Assembly (NCBI GenBank): GCA_016647705.1
Contig: JAENRU010000483.1
Coordinates: forward strand, 558,001 to 622,000
Direction of reading: 5' to 3'
Length of the DNA stretch: 64,000 nucleotides
From: Eucommia ulmoides
Lineage: Eukaryota; Streptophyta; Magnoliopsida; Garryales; Eucommiaceae
Numbering within the stretch: position 1 is the stretch's first letter; the number at the start of each line of letters is the position of its first letter. Below the pieces are notes generated by a model. The model saw only the letters and a program-made list of their open reading frames with translations. It searched no databases and had not been told where the DNA came from. Below are positions 24,450 to 37,282 of the stretch, piece by piece. The translations under genes were made by a program, and so were the position numbers.

Positions 24450-24650
24450 TTTTTTCCTAATTACCTTTTCCTCCCCTAACTTCCTTTAGGGTGTTATTTA
24501 AGCCCTATTTAACCTTTAATATTATTAAAATTATCAATTTACCCCTAACTTTTTAATTTTTATTTTCATTAACAAAAAATTTACCCCGAATTTTCCAAGA
24601 CTTTAAAATGCGACTATTAATGACGCACGTACTATGATTTGGGCCTTACA
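21964..24650 (-). repeat. 5' LTR of the Ty3 element (right)
   Basis: 2687 bp and alignable with the left LTR along its whole length. It keeps the segment lost from the left LTR (22817-23181). It contains short direct repeats 'atcactccgccgaa(a/g)(c/t)ggata' near 22640-22770, a pyrimidine-rich block (about 23560-24240) and (AAT)n at about 24420-24450. Confidence 0.93.
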
Positions 24651-25370
24651 TAAGTTGTAATTTTTCCCTTAAAAATTTTGCAAAATTTTAAAAAAATCAA
24701 TTTTTTTTAAAATTAATATATTTATCTAATTTTTAATTTTTATTTTTTATTAACTATTAATGTATATTAATTAATATTTATTTTCCAAGTTATATAAAAG
24801 ATTATTTTAAAAATTAATTAAAATTTTATTATCAAATATAATAATCTACTTTTTTTTTTTTAAATATATTTAAGGGTTAATTATACTTAACCCAATGTGG
24901 TTAGACCATTTTGGACTTACCCCTATGCTTGTGGACTAAAGTCCAACTCTTAAGTTTTCTGTTAATTAATGGGAAATGTCATTTATACCCTTAAATTTTT
25001 TAGTAGGGACTATTTTGATATTTTTCAATAACTTAAGGGTTAATAGTGTAATTGTTTTTTTTTTTTTTTAATCTTCTTCACCAACGCTTTGTTCGTCTTC
25101 CTTCTTTTGGGCCAACATTTCAGATAAAATGACCAAGACAAAATGCTTACGCGACGCCAATACTGACGGAAAATCCTAATTTCGTGCCATGAAGATTGGC
25201 GACTCTCACCTTCATCAACCTCCCCCACTATTCTTCAGAGATCAATGGTAATCGAAGCCACAAAGCCCCTTAATCTCTGTTGTTCTAAGGTCCGTTTATT
25301 GGAGAACTTTTTGGCTTTCAGTTTGCTCTATATACTTTGCTGGAAATAAAAAAAAAGAAATTTGATTGAC
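24651..25370. other. AT-rich flank with a MULE-like end near 24873
   Basis: From about 24873 the sequence reads GGGTTAATTATACTTAACCC, then 'ggacttacccctatg' and 'ctgttaattaatggg', the same layout as the terminal repeats of the MULE at 50395-52344. I could not find the inverted partner end, so this is at most a one-ended remnant. The rest (poly-T at about 25050, then mixed sequence) holds no recognised gene. Confidence 0.4.
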
Positions 25371-27540
25371 TAGGACTTATCTCCAACAATCTCCCACTAG
25401 CACAATAATCCATTTGTATTAATCCCCATATTTTTGAGGTGTGGATCTAGCATTTGTAAAGTGGAACATTAGTGATTAAATGCACTATGTTGTCCCTTGT
25501 GTTTATTCTCTTAATGAAAATATCATTTCTTTTCAGGATCTTAGTGATTGAAATGGAATAACTGATCTACATGTTTGGATTTACAATGAGATTGAAGATT
25601 TTCTTGATGCAATTCAAAATAAGCATGTCTCTTTTACTATGGATTGAAAGTGCAAAATCACAATTTCCATTAATGTTGATGATTTTTGTCAATAACTCCT
25701 ATTTTTTCAATTAAATTTTTATGCATGCTAATGAAATTTAATGTTCATTGACAAAATTGCATCAAATTCTTTCTCATCAAATTTAATTAAAAATACGAGA
25801 AACTAAGGTAGAAATCTTATACTATATATGAAAGTGAAATACCGCTTTTGATACTGGCTATATATGTGTAGAGGCTCAATATTATGTTTTGGATATTGGC
25901 TACCTAGGTTTATGTTCATATTGCTCTTCCATTCTGTGCATAATGATGTGAATGAAAATAATGGTGGGCGTTGTTTATTTTGATTCCAGTAGTTCCTTGG
26001 ATTGTTATTGTTTGTTGGTACGAGGAAGTACAATTTAATGAATGTTGTATACATAGAGAAAATTACGTCAATTTTTGTTGTTGTTATTTAACGTCTATGC
26101 CTTCAGGCACGGGTTATATGCTACTACTTTTAAAAAATAAAACCTAAATAGAAGTATGGAATTTTTTCTTAAAATTTAAAATTATGACAAAAATGTTCTA
26201 TTTTTTTTTTCATAATCTTCTTGAGAACAAAAACACTAAATAAATATGGTCTTAATTTATAAAAAAGAAATGAGGAATCATTCATTAACAAGACCCTTAC
26301 TTTGTCTTTGATATGCCACAATAAAATGAAATGACAATAGAATTGGAGTTATTATGATGATGGAATAGAAAAATCATTATCTTCCCTATGTTTAGTGATA
26401 GAAGAAATTACGTGTGGTAATGAAATAACCATTCCCATTCAATTGTTTGGTTAGTACTGTAGGGAATAAATCAAGAACAGAATGTATATATACAATAATG
26501 TCTTTACTTGAAAAACATATAATTTTTTTTAAATAGAGAATACATGAATATAAACTAAATGAAGTTCTAGATAATATATATATAGAAGAGAGATATAAGA
26601 AAAAAAAAAAAAAAAGAGTAGAGGGAGGCAGTGGACGGGGGTGGGGGTGGGGGGAGATAGAGAGAGAAAGAGAGTCTGGCACCACCATTAATTGGATCCA
26701 ATATCGGATTGTCGCTGGAAAAGATGGTTTAGGGAGGATGAAAGAAGGGGAGGAAAGTATAAAAAAATAAAAAATTAATATATTTGTTAGAAATTCAAAG
26801 GAGAAAATAGTCATTTAACTAAATTTTTAAGGAATAAAATAATAATTTATTTAAATTTCATTTTCATTCAAATATTTGGTGTTGGTCATGTTTTTTGGTT
26901 GATGAATGAATAAAATTTATCTTGGGATTATTGGTTAATCCCACATTTTGACAAATCTTTGGTAATGAGAATGAAATTTCATCTAATGTAGTTATTCTTA
27001 TGACTATTCTAATTTCTTGTCAAATCTCGTGTATCGAATATTGCCTTTAAAACATGTGCATAAAAAAATATTTGATTTCATCTACTTCTTTAATATATAC
27101 ATATATTAGCATGACTTGTACTACTATCACACAGTATGCACGAAACTAGAATAAAGAAAAGATAGGAAGAATAGCTAAACTAGGAAACAAGCTCGCCATC
27201 AAAAAGTCCGCAATGAGCTCTTCCATTTTATTTTATTTTTCTATTTTTTTTTGGGTTTAATTTATTTTTCTTTAAATTGGTGCCACCAAATAAGATTGGT
27301 AACCCAATATAAATTAATTCTTCAAATTTCAATTGACTATCCTTAAAATTTATTCTATTTTTAAAAATATGCTTCCAGGCTAGTTGAACCCAAAACCAAA
27401 TTATTTGTAAATTTTATTTTGGCTCTTAAGTTTCTAAATTAAAACTCTAAAACCCAATTCACTAAATTGGCCTTGAAATTTTCAATTAGGGATATCCAAT
27501 TGGAAATTTTTAATTTTTTTGAAAAATTAACTTGGTGAAA
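25371..27540. other. AT-rich region, no gene seen; possible copia 3' remnant at the start
   Basis: The phrase 'caatctcccactagcacaa' near 25389 resembles the sequence just upstream of copia 3' LTRs, but no coding frame supports it. The remainder is AT-rich with purine runs (26600-26680) and shows no credible coding region. Confidence 0.4.
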
Positions 27541-27550
27541 ATTCTATTTT

Positions 27551-27820
27551 TTGAAGTTAAATGAGTCCTTGTTGAATGAGTATGTTGTCACGGACCACGT
27601 GTTGACAAGGCGGTCGACAGTCTTACTCCACGCAACGAATGCGTTAGGGGCATTGTACTGGGTGATGTCGCTGCAAAAATGTGAGCCCATGACAGTGTGC
27701 TTGAAATGGAGAAGACACAGTGCCGGTGCCAATGCATTAGCACGACTCATGGACCATTTGGAAGAAATTGAGAATAGGCCAAATGTCTTGAATACTAGCA
27801 GAGGCAACATGGAGTGGTGA
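27551..27820 (+). CDS. Unrecognised 89-residue open frame in a less AT-rich island
   Basis: The frame starts MKLNESLLNEYVVTDHVLTR and ends SRGNMEW. The minus strand of the same stretch is also open for 88 codons (27544-27810), so one reading is a shadow and the direction is uncertain. I recognise no domain. The block is clearly richer in G and C than the neighbouring sequence and ends near a GA-rich microsatellite, which could fit a 5' untranslated region or an old LTR. Real coding is doubtful. Confidence 0.2.
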   Translation: MKLNESLLNEYVVTDHVLTRRSTVLLHATNALGALYWVMSLQKCEPMTVCLKWRRHSAGANALARLMDHLEEIENRPNVLNTSRGNMEW

Positions 27821-27849
27821 CTGGGATGTTAAACCACTCCAAAACACAA

Positions 27850-27872
27850 TATATATATATAGATAGATAGAT

Positions 27873-27911
<39 letters not shown>
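27850..27911. repeat. Compound (TA)n(TAGA)n(GA)n microsatellite
   Basis: TA units, then four GATA units, then about 17 GA units. Confidence 0.95.
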
Positions 27912-27915
<4 letters not shown>

Positions 27916-28059
27916 CGGGAGATGTAGATAGGTGTGTGTTTCTCTTCTCTTTATCTTTATTCAGTTTCACCACAACCATTGGACACGACCAACCACATTC
28001 CTCACCCGCATAGATCCATCCCCCGAGTATAGATCCATCTCCCGAGTAGTTCTCTGTGT

Positions 28060-29670
28060 GTGTGTGTGTGTTTAATTAATGTATTTTTGTCTTTTTTTAT
28101 ATTTTTTGACAAATAGTGTTTTGCCAAAGTTTTTCATGGTATTTATATTCCATGTGAACTGATTTCTTAAAGATGGGGCTAGTTTTGATAGATCTTATTT
28201 TAAGTACTTAATTTTTATTCTATGTGATTTTAAATTTAATACTCTTTTCAAATTATAATTGAATAGATAAATTTCAAATTTTGGATAATATCAATAAATC
28301 TTATTTGTTTTCGATATTTCATTATAATTTTATGATATCATTTTAATTGGCTTGGAATTGTGTTAATTCAAGATTTAAGTACATTCTATTTTAAATTTTA
28401 TGAGTTATATAACATTTACTAGATTAAAAGTTGATTTGATGTTGCCAAAAACATCCCTAGCACGTGTAACAGTTCTGCACGTGCCATAAATCTTCGCAAC
28501 CTGCATCTTTAACCTGATAACCTACGAAACAGATTAGTTCTAAGGGGACACTAGTGTGGTGTCGGTTAAAAGTTTTTTGGCTTGAGAATAAATTAGTCTG
28601 CTTTAGGATATTAGGCAAAAGGCTGCAATGTAAATATAATATGATACCTTTCACTTATTTATAGACTGAGTAGATTACGTCCGTTGGGTATGGGTGATCT
28701 AGTCTTTGATGACTTGATCTTCTTCCCATTATGTTGCTATTCAATGGGGAGTGATAATCTTTTTGGCTCGCTATTATATGGTTATTTAGTAGGGAGTTAA
28801 TGAAGAGTTACACAATTAGTGCGGAGTTATACCATTTCGGCTGCCCCATTAAGCGAGAATTATGTTCTTTGGCCTTCCACTTGATGGATCCGCGCACAGA
28901 TCACCGGTTCGTCCATGACCCTGCTCCTTTTGAGCATTGGGCCTATTGTGATGGGCTTCTTCCGAGTAGCGTGAATTTCTCCCGCATCATAATATATTTT
29001 GAATTAAAATCTAATTAAATTAAAAGTAAACTAATATTCCTTACTGTTAATTGGAGAAGGACAAAACACGTTTAGTTACTATTTTCATTCCTTGATTTCT
29101 ATTCCTACTCCCCAAATTTTGAGATTAACATAGAAAAACCCATTTTATTCCAAAATTTCGGATGTAATTTAGGAGTAATTCCTGAATTCCTTGAGAATTC
29201 AAGAAACAAAAAAATATAGATTTTTATTTACTCCCACAAAACTTTTCGCACTACCACCCCGCTAGCCACAACTACCACACCGGCAACCATATATTTTAAT
29301 AAAAAAAATGAACAAATGTTGCAACTAAATGTGTTTCTTGTTTCTATTCTCATAAATCAAAAGAAATAATTTCAGGACAATGGTGAAGAAAGAGGATTTA
29401 TATATTCCAATTTTTAATTGTTTAAAAGTTGTTATTACAATAAAAATTTCAATAATTTTTTATATATAGAAAAAAAAAATGATAAAGGGTTGACTGCTAT
29501 TTAGTAAATAATAAGAGAGATTTATGGTCAATGGCATAATGAGAGGATAAGTAAATGGCATATACTCATAGTATTATTTATACATATTTCCTAGGGTGGT
29601 AGGCGTGCACTCATATAACTAAAAATATTTTAACTAGAAAAAAATATTCTGGTCTGTTTTCAACTTCAAT
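28060..29670. other. Unassigned spacer with a GC-richer block at 28440-29000
   Basis: 28060-28440 is AT-rich. 28440-29000 is of more even base composition, with phrases such as 'cacttatttatagactgag' that recall an LTR leader, but no paired end or target duplication was found. A 72-codon open frame at 28800-29018 matches nothing I know. 29011-29670 is AT-rich and empty. Confidence 0.4.
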
Positions 29671-31511
29671 TTTAAGGAAAAATTATCAGGTGATCCCAAT
29701 TTAAGTATGAAATTACTAATTGATTCCAACTATTTGAAAATGACCCAAGTAATCCTAGTATACAGATTTTTCGAACTGTCCAATCCCAAATTTAAAAAAT
29801 GGTGAAATTAAATGACAACTTGGCCCTTGCGAGATCCGCAGGATTCAGATTTTTCATATTTATTGATTTCACAACAAAATTATTTTGTTAAAATCAAAAT
29901 AATTATTGTTGTACACATTTGTTTCACGATCTAATTATAGATTTTGATTCGTTTGAATAAAATTTTCAAAATGATATCACATTTACTATTATTTTCATTA
30001 ATTTCATATTCATGCTATATTCAGCAAGTACCAAAAATTTTCAATTTTCATATTTATTTTCATTCAATATGATACTTTTAGAATTTTCAATTTTCACATT
30101 CGTCTTATATTTAACAAGGTTTTATACATTATCAAAATACAGTTGAATATTACATTCAACATCTAAATCATTTTTTATCAGTAAGTCATGTTATATTCAA
30201 CATGTTCAAATAATTTGTGTTATTATCAATATTAATTGATATTATTTCTATTGCATTGGAAGTTATCTTCAACACTCACGAGGACATACAGATTGTAGTA
30301 ATGTTATATTTAATATTAACACCACAATTTATGTTATATGTAACATTCACATGCATCCTAATCCAAAATTAAAAAAAAAAAAAAAAGAAGATTAATATCT
30401 CATTTTGAAGATCATGACTTAAAGATCATTATAGTGTAAAAAAAAAAAATCATTAAATAACAATTACAATTGGAAGAAAAGAAATTGTAATTTCATTTTC
30501 AATTTCGTTGGTAGTTTATCACCATATTTTGTTTCTCGTTTTTAGGAGTGACAACACATATGGAAGTTAACCATTCATTAATAGGGGCAAATTAGTCCGT
30601 GAAATGACAATAAGACTGATCGGTTTAAGAATAATATGGGAATTGGTAGTTTCAACACCATTTTAAGATTGTCTGCTATCCGTCCCTCAATGTGATCATT
30701 TTTACAATTTAAAAACAAGAACTCGAACGATGTTAGTCTCACACCCAAAGGGTGTGGGGGACAATAGTAAGGAAAAAAAAATAGTTTTGAAGCTTCTTTT
30801 GCACTAACAATTGCTGTCGGGATAGAATCATCATAATTAATGGAGAATTAATAGCCCATTATTTTCATATGGGCTAACAAAATATTTTGAAAGAATTAAT
30901 TAAAAAAATTAATTTTTTTTTTTATTTTAGACCCTCTAACTATTGATACATTTCTATGTGATCTAATAATTTTATTGTGTTTCAGTTTAAACTCACTAAA
31001 TACGAAAGTGGTTTTAAAATGTTATTCTGTTAAATTTTTCGTCCAAATTACACGGAATTAAGGGGAAAATTATATATATATATATATATATTGGTTTTTT
31101 CTTGTTCTACCTAGTTGTCTTTGTCTACCTCTTCCACTTTTCTCACATACAATTCTTAGCACTACACTCTCTCTCCCCTCCTCCTCCTTCTCCTTCTCCT
31201 TCCACGGATTCATCTCTCTCTCGCTCTCCCATTAAATTTCTCTTCCCCAACCTCTCTTCATGAAACCGACATCAAACAACACTACACAATACTAGAAAAT
31301 CATTAGGATGACATGCTACATTTAGGGTTTCAACACTTAAAGATGAATAAATAGAACAAGATAAGAACACCCAAATCAGAAAATCAACCCCACCATACTT
31401 GGAAAAAAGAGAATAGAAAAACCCAACTAAAAATCAAGTCTGAAAGAGCTTCACATAAAGCAAAACCAGACTAATCAAAAGTAGAGACACCATTTTTTGG
31501 TAAAAAAAAAA
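29671..31511. other. AT-rich spacer with reiterated TATTCAAC-like motifs
   Basis: Between about 30000 and 30350 the motif 't(g)ttatattcaac(a)' recurs about eight times with variation. The ends at about 29675 and 30690 look weakly inverted ('tatgaaattactaattg' against 'tgaaactaccaattcc'), possibly an old MULE. No coding sequence is seen. 31065-31095 contains a short TA run. Confidence 0.35.
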
Positions 31512-31900
31512 ATACATATTATTTTCAGGTCCTTCCAATAGTATCATATGAATAACAAATCCATTAACACTTATAATTTTATTGTATAACCTTTCTGTAA
31601 GAGAGTTCAAGGTCATTCCTCCTCGCAAATTGTTTGTGGATACGCACAATTCATGTCGGATTTGGCTTTGATCCCATCCCAAATGACACCAAGTTACTTA
31701 GGATCATATGAACAACTCCATTATGGTGAGGAAAACACACATATATTTGATGTCAAGGCCTATAATCTTAGTACTGACTCCTGGAGAAATATCAATGTTG
31801 TCCTACCCTATCTTTTGTACTATTATTGTATTGGGCCATTGTTAATGCTGCTTTTCATTGGTATGTAAGAGAAAGCATGAACCATGCGGTAATTATTGTA
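31512..31900 (+). pseudogene. F-box-associated domain fragment, paralogue of the 13.6-kb F-box gene
   Basis: The fragment aligns with the middle of the F-box pseudogene (about 13950-14345) across three frames: GPSNSII followed by a stop, LYNLSVREFKVIP, HVGFGFDPIPNDTKLLRII followed by a stop, and AYNLSTDSWRNINVVLP. The F-box itself and the C-terminal end are absent. At least two frameshifts and two stops occur. It is on the same strand as the 13.6-kb copy and marks an older duplication of that locus. Confidence 0.85.
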
Positions 31901-32734
31901 TTAATTTGTTTTTGGATATTTTTGTGACCCAATTATTTGTGTGACTCAATAATAATTTGGGATGTGTAAATATACTAATGTGTTCTTCTTGGTGAGAAAA
32001 TGAATGTGATATATGTATTTGTGAAACATAATTTAAGAGATGAATTAAAATTGTTCAATAAAGTACCTACTTGAAAACATTGATTGACGTGTTGTGTAAT
32101 TCTAGTTTCGTTGTTCTTGTTTTTTAGAGTTCTTGAGAAAGTTCAATATTTCTATAGTTCGTTCGACTTCTGGTTTTTAGTGATGGCACTAATAGCAGGT
32201 TGATCATTGTATCCTGGGAGGTAGACTCTCATTCAACCGTAAACACGTAGCGGGAGCGAAATCTATTTTAAGGACAAATCGTGAAACGATTGCCTCGATA
32301 ATTTCATCTAGTATTTTTGTTTGGTACTTCACGGACAAGAGAGAACCCATCACAAAGATTTTATGGCTGTGGAAAATATGGAGTAAGTAGATATTCATTT
32401 TTTTTTAAAGTCTATTAGTATTTTTTAACTGACCACTCTAAAATCCGAAAAAAATAAAAAAAAAAATTGATTTTTCACTTGGATGAACTGGTACCAATTT
32501 TTATTTTTTGAAGAACTGATGAAAAAAATTGCGTTGTAATTTTTCTCTTACTATTTTACCAAGTATGGAAAAATTGAATTGGGAATGACGACCTCTTAAA
32601 GTGATATATTGTGTTTTTATTGTAGATGAAAGGAAGTTGTGGGATTTTATTTTATTTTATTTATTTATTTATTTATTTATTTTTTTTGTAGCATGATCAA
32701 CTAATAGGTGATAAAGCAAAACAGGTGATTCCAA
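31901..32734. other. AT-rich spacer, no gene seen
   Basis: Contains a TTTA-type microsatellite at about 32648-32690. Nothing else is recognised before the copia target copy CTTTG (32735-32739). Confidence 0.6.
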
Positions 32735-32739
32735 CTTTG

Positions 32740-33258
32740 TGTTAGGGAATCAGGGTCGAAACAGTATTACGCATCTAAGAATTTAGATTGAGAAATTTTT
32801 AGGAATTGACACAAAATATTTACGTGGTAAAACCCTCAATTAATTTGAGGGAAACATCCGTGGGCAAGAAAGAAGGATTTCACTATTCGCAAGAATTTTA
32901 CAACTTCTCTCTATAAATAAGGAGAGAACAAAGACAACTCTCTCTTGAAATAGGATAATATAAATCTCTCTATACAAAATAGGAGAAACTAAGAAATGAC
33001 TACAAGGGAGAACACTTCAGGAGAAACTTATGATTTTTCTCTCTAAGGTTTTTGGAATACTTTCTTCTGTAACATCTCCCCCTATTTATAAGGGGAGAGT
33101 GCAGCCTCTGCTTTAACAAAGGTTGTACCGTATGCCAACCACTAGCTGCCAATGGTGGAATTTTTTCCCAAATTAGTGTGGGCCCCACAATCCATTATCA
33201 ATCATGTGGGCCCATGTTTGAAAATGGAAAAGTAAGCCAAAAGGCTTTATCATTCACA
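32740..33258 (-). repeat. 3' LTR of the copia element (left)
   Basis: 519 bp, plus-strand form beginning TGTTAGGGAATC and ending TTCACA. A TATA-like 'ctctctataaataagg' lies near 32909 and 'ctatttataaggggag' near 33085. Confidence 0.95.
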
Positions 33259-33268
33259 TTCTCCCACT
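33259..33268 (-). other. Polypurine tract of the copia element
   Basis: The minus strand reads AGTGGGAGAA directly before the 3' LTR. Confidence 0.85.
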
Positions 33269-33322
33269 GAAAGCCTTTTTGGTAATCCTTTAATCCTTTC
33301 TGAACTTGCTAATCTATGCCGC

Positions 33323-36300
33323 TCACGTTTCTAATAGGTCATAGGAAGATCTGCACCACACGAACTTGTCAACATTGATTGGCTTTATCATAACATCTGC
33401 CAGGTTGTCTTTGGTCTGAATCTTCTGCATATCCACACTTCCTTCTTCTTCTACTTCTCGAACAAAATGATATTGAACGCCTATATGTTTTGTCCGAGAA
33501 TGAAAGACTGGATTCATTGCGATGTATAAGGCACTCTGACTGTCACAAAACAAGGGAATCTTCTCCTGCTTGTGCCCGAGTTCTTCTATTAACCTTTGTA
33601 CCCATACTGCTTCCTTGCAAGCTTGTGTAGCTGCCATATATTCAGTTTCTGTTGTAGATAGAGCCACAACAGTCTATAACTTGGATACCCAGCTTACTGC
33701 TCCTCCTGCAAGTGTGAACACATAGCCTGTAGTGGATTTTCTTTTATCAAGATCACCCGCAAAATCTGAATCGACATAGCCTTTGACAATGAATTTTGAT
33801 CCTCCATCACATAATGCAGCATTGGAGGTTTCTTTGATGTATCTTAGGATTATCTTAACAACATTCCAATGCTCTCTACTAGGATTCTCCATAAACCGAT
33901 TGACTGTGCCATCTGCTTGAACAATATCTGGTCTAGTACATATCATGGCGAACATAAGGCTTTCCACCGTCGATGCATATGGTACTCGAGACATTTCCAT
34001 CCTCTCCGCTTCACTACTAGGACACATATTTGAGGATAATTTGTAATTGGCAGGAAGAGGGGTAGAAATTGGCTTACAAACTTGCATGTTGAAGCGGTGC
34101 AAGATTTTCTTAAAGTAGTTCTTCTAAGAAAGCTAAATATTCTTGTCTTTTCTGTCTCGGTGAATTTGCAACCCTAAAATCTTGTTTGTTGGTCCCAAAT
34201 CCTTCATATCGAACTCCCTAGCTAGCTGTGCCTTCAATTCTTGGACTCGATCTTTGTTAGGGCCTACGACCAACATATCATTCACGTACAACAACAGAAT
34301 AATAAAGTCATCTTCTCCAAACCTCTTGTAATACGTACAATGGTCTGAACTCAGTCTGTTGTAACCGAGGCTAATTATGAAGGAATCAAATCTCTTGTAC
34401 CAACATCTTGGTGCCTGCTTTAGACTGTATAGACATTTGGTTAACCTGCAAATCAAGTTTTCTTTTTCTTTTTTCAAATCCTTCTGGTTGGAGCATATAG
34501 ATCTCTTCTTCAAGTTCTCCATGAAGAAAAGCCGTCTGCACATCTAGTTATTCTAGATGCAAATCGAATGCAGCACACATAGTCAGGACTACCCTGATAG
34601 TTGTAAGTCGAACAACTGGAGAAAATATCTCTTTGAAATCAATCCCTTCTTTCTGAGTAAATCCTTTCACCACCAATCTTGCACGATACCACTCCACTTG
34701 GTCATTGCCATCTCGTTTGATCTTATAAACCCATTTATTACCAATAGCTTTCCGACCTTGTGGAAGTGGAACAAGATCCCATGTCTTGTTTCTATGTAAG
34801 ACTTCCATTTCTTCTTGCATTACTGTCATCCATAGAGAAACATCAGGGCTATTTATAGCCTCATGGAAAGTTGATGGCTCTCCATCTTCCGTTAGAAGAC
34901 AGTATGCAACATTGCTTGTCATAACATAATTTGAGTGCCATGACAATTTTCTTGCCTGACGCATTGATCGTCGGGCTTCAATATCATTGGCCTTGTATGG
35001 TTCCTGTTCATCATGCTCCGGTACTGCTTCAGAAGAATCTTCTTGTTCAAACTCTCCTTCTATCTGAACCGTCATAGTCTCCTTTGTCGTGCTGTCATTT
35101 TCTTCACTTTGCAGTTCTCCTTCTGCAAATATCATATCTCTGCTGATGATAATCTTACGGGCAATGGGATCCCACAGGCGATACCCCTAACTCCATCAGC
35201 ATATCCCAAGAATATGTATTTTCTGGATTTTGGATCCAGCTTTGTCCTTTCTTGGGAACCATACATTACATATGCAGGACATCCAAATACATGGAGTGAT
35301 GAATAATCTGTTGGCTTGCCAAGCCACATCTCCATTGGTGACTTCAAACCAATTGCAGTTGATGGTGACCGGTTTATCATATAACAAGCGATTTTGACTG
35401 CTTCTGCCCAGAATGACTTGGCTAGGCCTGCAGTTCTCAGCATAACTCTTGTTCTTTCAAGAAGAGTTCTATTCATTCACTCAACCACACCATTTTGCTG
35501 AGGTGTACCCGCAACAGTAAGCTGCCTCTGAATACCCTCATGTTTGCAAAATATAAGAAAATCGCCATCAGTATATTCTCCTCTGTTGTCCGTCCTCAAA
35601 CACTTGATTTTTCTTTCGGATTCAAGTTCCACCCGCGCTTTGAAGGCTTTGAATATTGAAAACACATCTGACTTTCTCTTGATTGGATACACCCACACCC
35701 TCCTGGAGTGATCATCAATGAATGATACGGAATAATTTGCTCCTCTTTGAGATGGGACTGGTGATTCCCACACATCCGAATGGATCAAGTCTAGAATGTG
35801 TTTCCTTCTTGCAATAGATCTTCCAAACTTTAATCTATGCTGCTTGCTTGTAATATAGTGCTCACAAAACAGTAAAGTTATCGATTTAAGCCCAGCAAGA
35901 AGATTTCGCTCCGAGAGAATCTTCAGACCACGTTCTGACATGTGACCTAGTTTTTGATACCACAGAATCGTTGATTCTTCTTGGTTGGCTGATGCAACTG
36001 ATGCATCTGCTATCTGCAATGTATCTCCCAAAAGCATATATAGATTTATTGCGATATTTTCTGCCTTCATCACCACAAGCGCGCCTTTGATGATCTTCAT
36101 AATCCCATTTTCTCTATGTGTTTTACAACCAAGATCATCCAATTATCCAAGGGACAATAGATTTTTCTTCAAGCCCTTCACGTGTCATACCCCTTGAATA
36201 GTACGGATTGTACCATAATCCATTTTTAGATTGCTGGAAACACTACCAACGATCTCTAAGACATGATCATTACCCATGAACACAGATCCCTCAGAGACAG

Positions 36301-37180
36301 GTTCATAGGTGTGAAACCAGTCTCGTCGAGAGGTCATATTCCAGGTTGCTCCTGAATCCATTATCCAAGTATCAGTGAGCTGCTTTCTGCCTTTAGGAAC
36401 AGTTGTTGCTTCGCTGTATAGAATTTCTCCGTTATCAGAGGCACTTACAACACATCCCTGAGAATTTGATGTCTCAGGAGCTTTTTCCGCACTCTTCTTT
36501 TTATACCAATAATCTTTTACGACGTGCCCCTTTTTGCCACAGTTGTAGCATTTGACATTTCTCTTGCTCATTGACTTTGATCTACCATGATTGTGACTCC
36601 TATTTGAGCCACGGTCTATTGATCTCCCTCTCGCCATCGATAACGCCTCTGCTTGTTGCGAGCTTTCCAATCTGTCTTCCTTGTTTTTGCTCCTAGTTTT
36701 CTCTTCCAAAACAGTGGCTGCAACATCGTCGAAGACTAGATAGTCGAAAAGAATATTATTGGTGTAATTGATAATGAGTTGATCATAGGAATTAGGTAGA
36801 CTTTGGAGTAAAAGCTTCGCACGTTCAACTTCCGCTATTTTGTGGTCCAACGCTGTAAGTTGGGAAAATAGCATATTGAGAATGTTGATGTGATCCGTCA
36901 CTGAAGCAGGTTCACTAATTCGAAGAGTGTAGAGCCTCATTTTTAAGAAGATCTTGTCGTGAAGTGACTTGACCTCGTACAACCTCGTCAACGCATCCCA
37001 AATTTCTTTTGTTGACTTCTTCTCTGCAACACTTGATAGCACTGAATCTGCCAATGCTAGGTGCAGATTGGAGATAGCACTGCCATCAATCTCTTTCCAC
37101 TTCTCATCAGTCATCTCCGCTGGTTTGTCTCCAATTGCCGCTAGGCAATTATCCTTTCTCAAGATTACCTTCATCTTCAA
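33323..37180 (-). pseudogene. Copia gag-pol polyprotein, broken
   Basis: Gag (37180 to about 36600) ends in a zinc knuckle CYNCGKKGHVVKDYW whose last Cys is Tyr (36509-36511). Protease has WIMDSGAT (about 36350). GAG-pre-integrase and integrase (36142-35400) keep HSDVW, LRTDNRGEY and TPQQNGVVE, the three acidic catalytic positions. Reverse transcriptase (about 34900-34150) has YVND where YVDD is expected (Asn at 34280-34282). RNase H follows (33667-33323: STTETEYMAA, CDSQSAL, HIGVQYHFVRE). In-frame stops end segments at 36185, 35477, 34548, 34133 and 33674, and frameshifts lie near 35133 and 34500. Several lesions are C-to-T or G-to-A in the sense strand. Confidence 0.93.
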
Positions 37181-37282
37181 TTTCTACAGGGAAAAATTAC
37201 TCCCGTTAAACTTCTCAATCTCAAATTTTGCTTCTATGGTGTTGACGATGATCTATTTCTTAACTGAACTGGCTCCCACTTT

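Larger units (their letters stand above)
15392..24650 (-). mobile_element. Complete Ty3/gypsy chromovirus-like retrotransposon, degenerate
   Basis: Two long terminal repeats (15392-17778 and 21964-24650) both begin TGTCA(C/T)ACCCCACCCTAG and end TTACA. The 5-bp target duplication is TAAGT (15387-15391 and 24651-24655). The primer-binding site next to the right LTR shows that the element reads on the minus strand. The interior is only about 4.2 kb and keeps parts of protease, reverse transcriptase, RNase H and integrase. No gag frame is visible. The integrase tail (FGKKGKLSPRYIEPYEI) is the type found in Tekay/del-like chromoviruses. Confidence 0.95.

Noticed and set aside
29675-30690. Possible old MULE with weak inverted ends
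   Set aside because: No target duplication and only short, interrupted end similarity.
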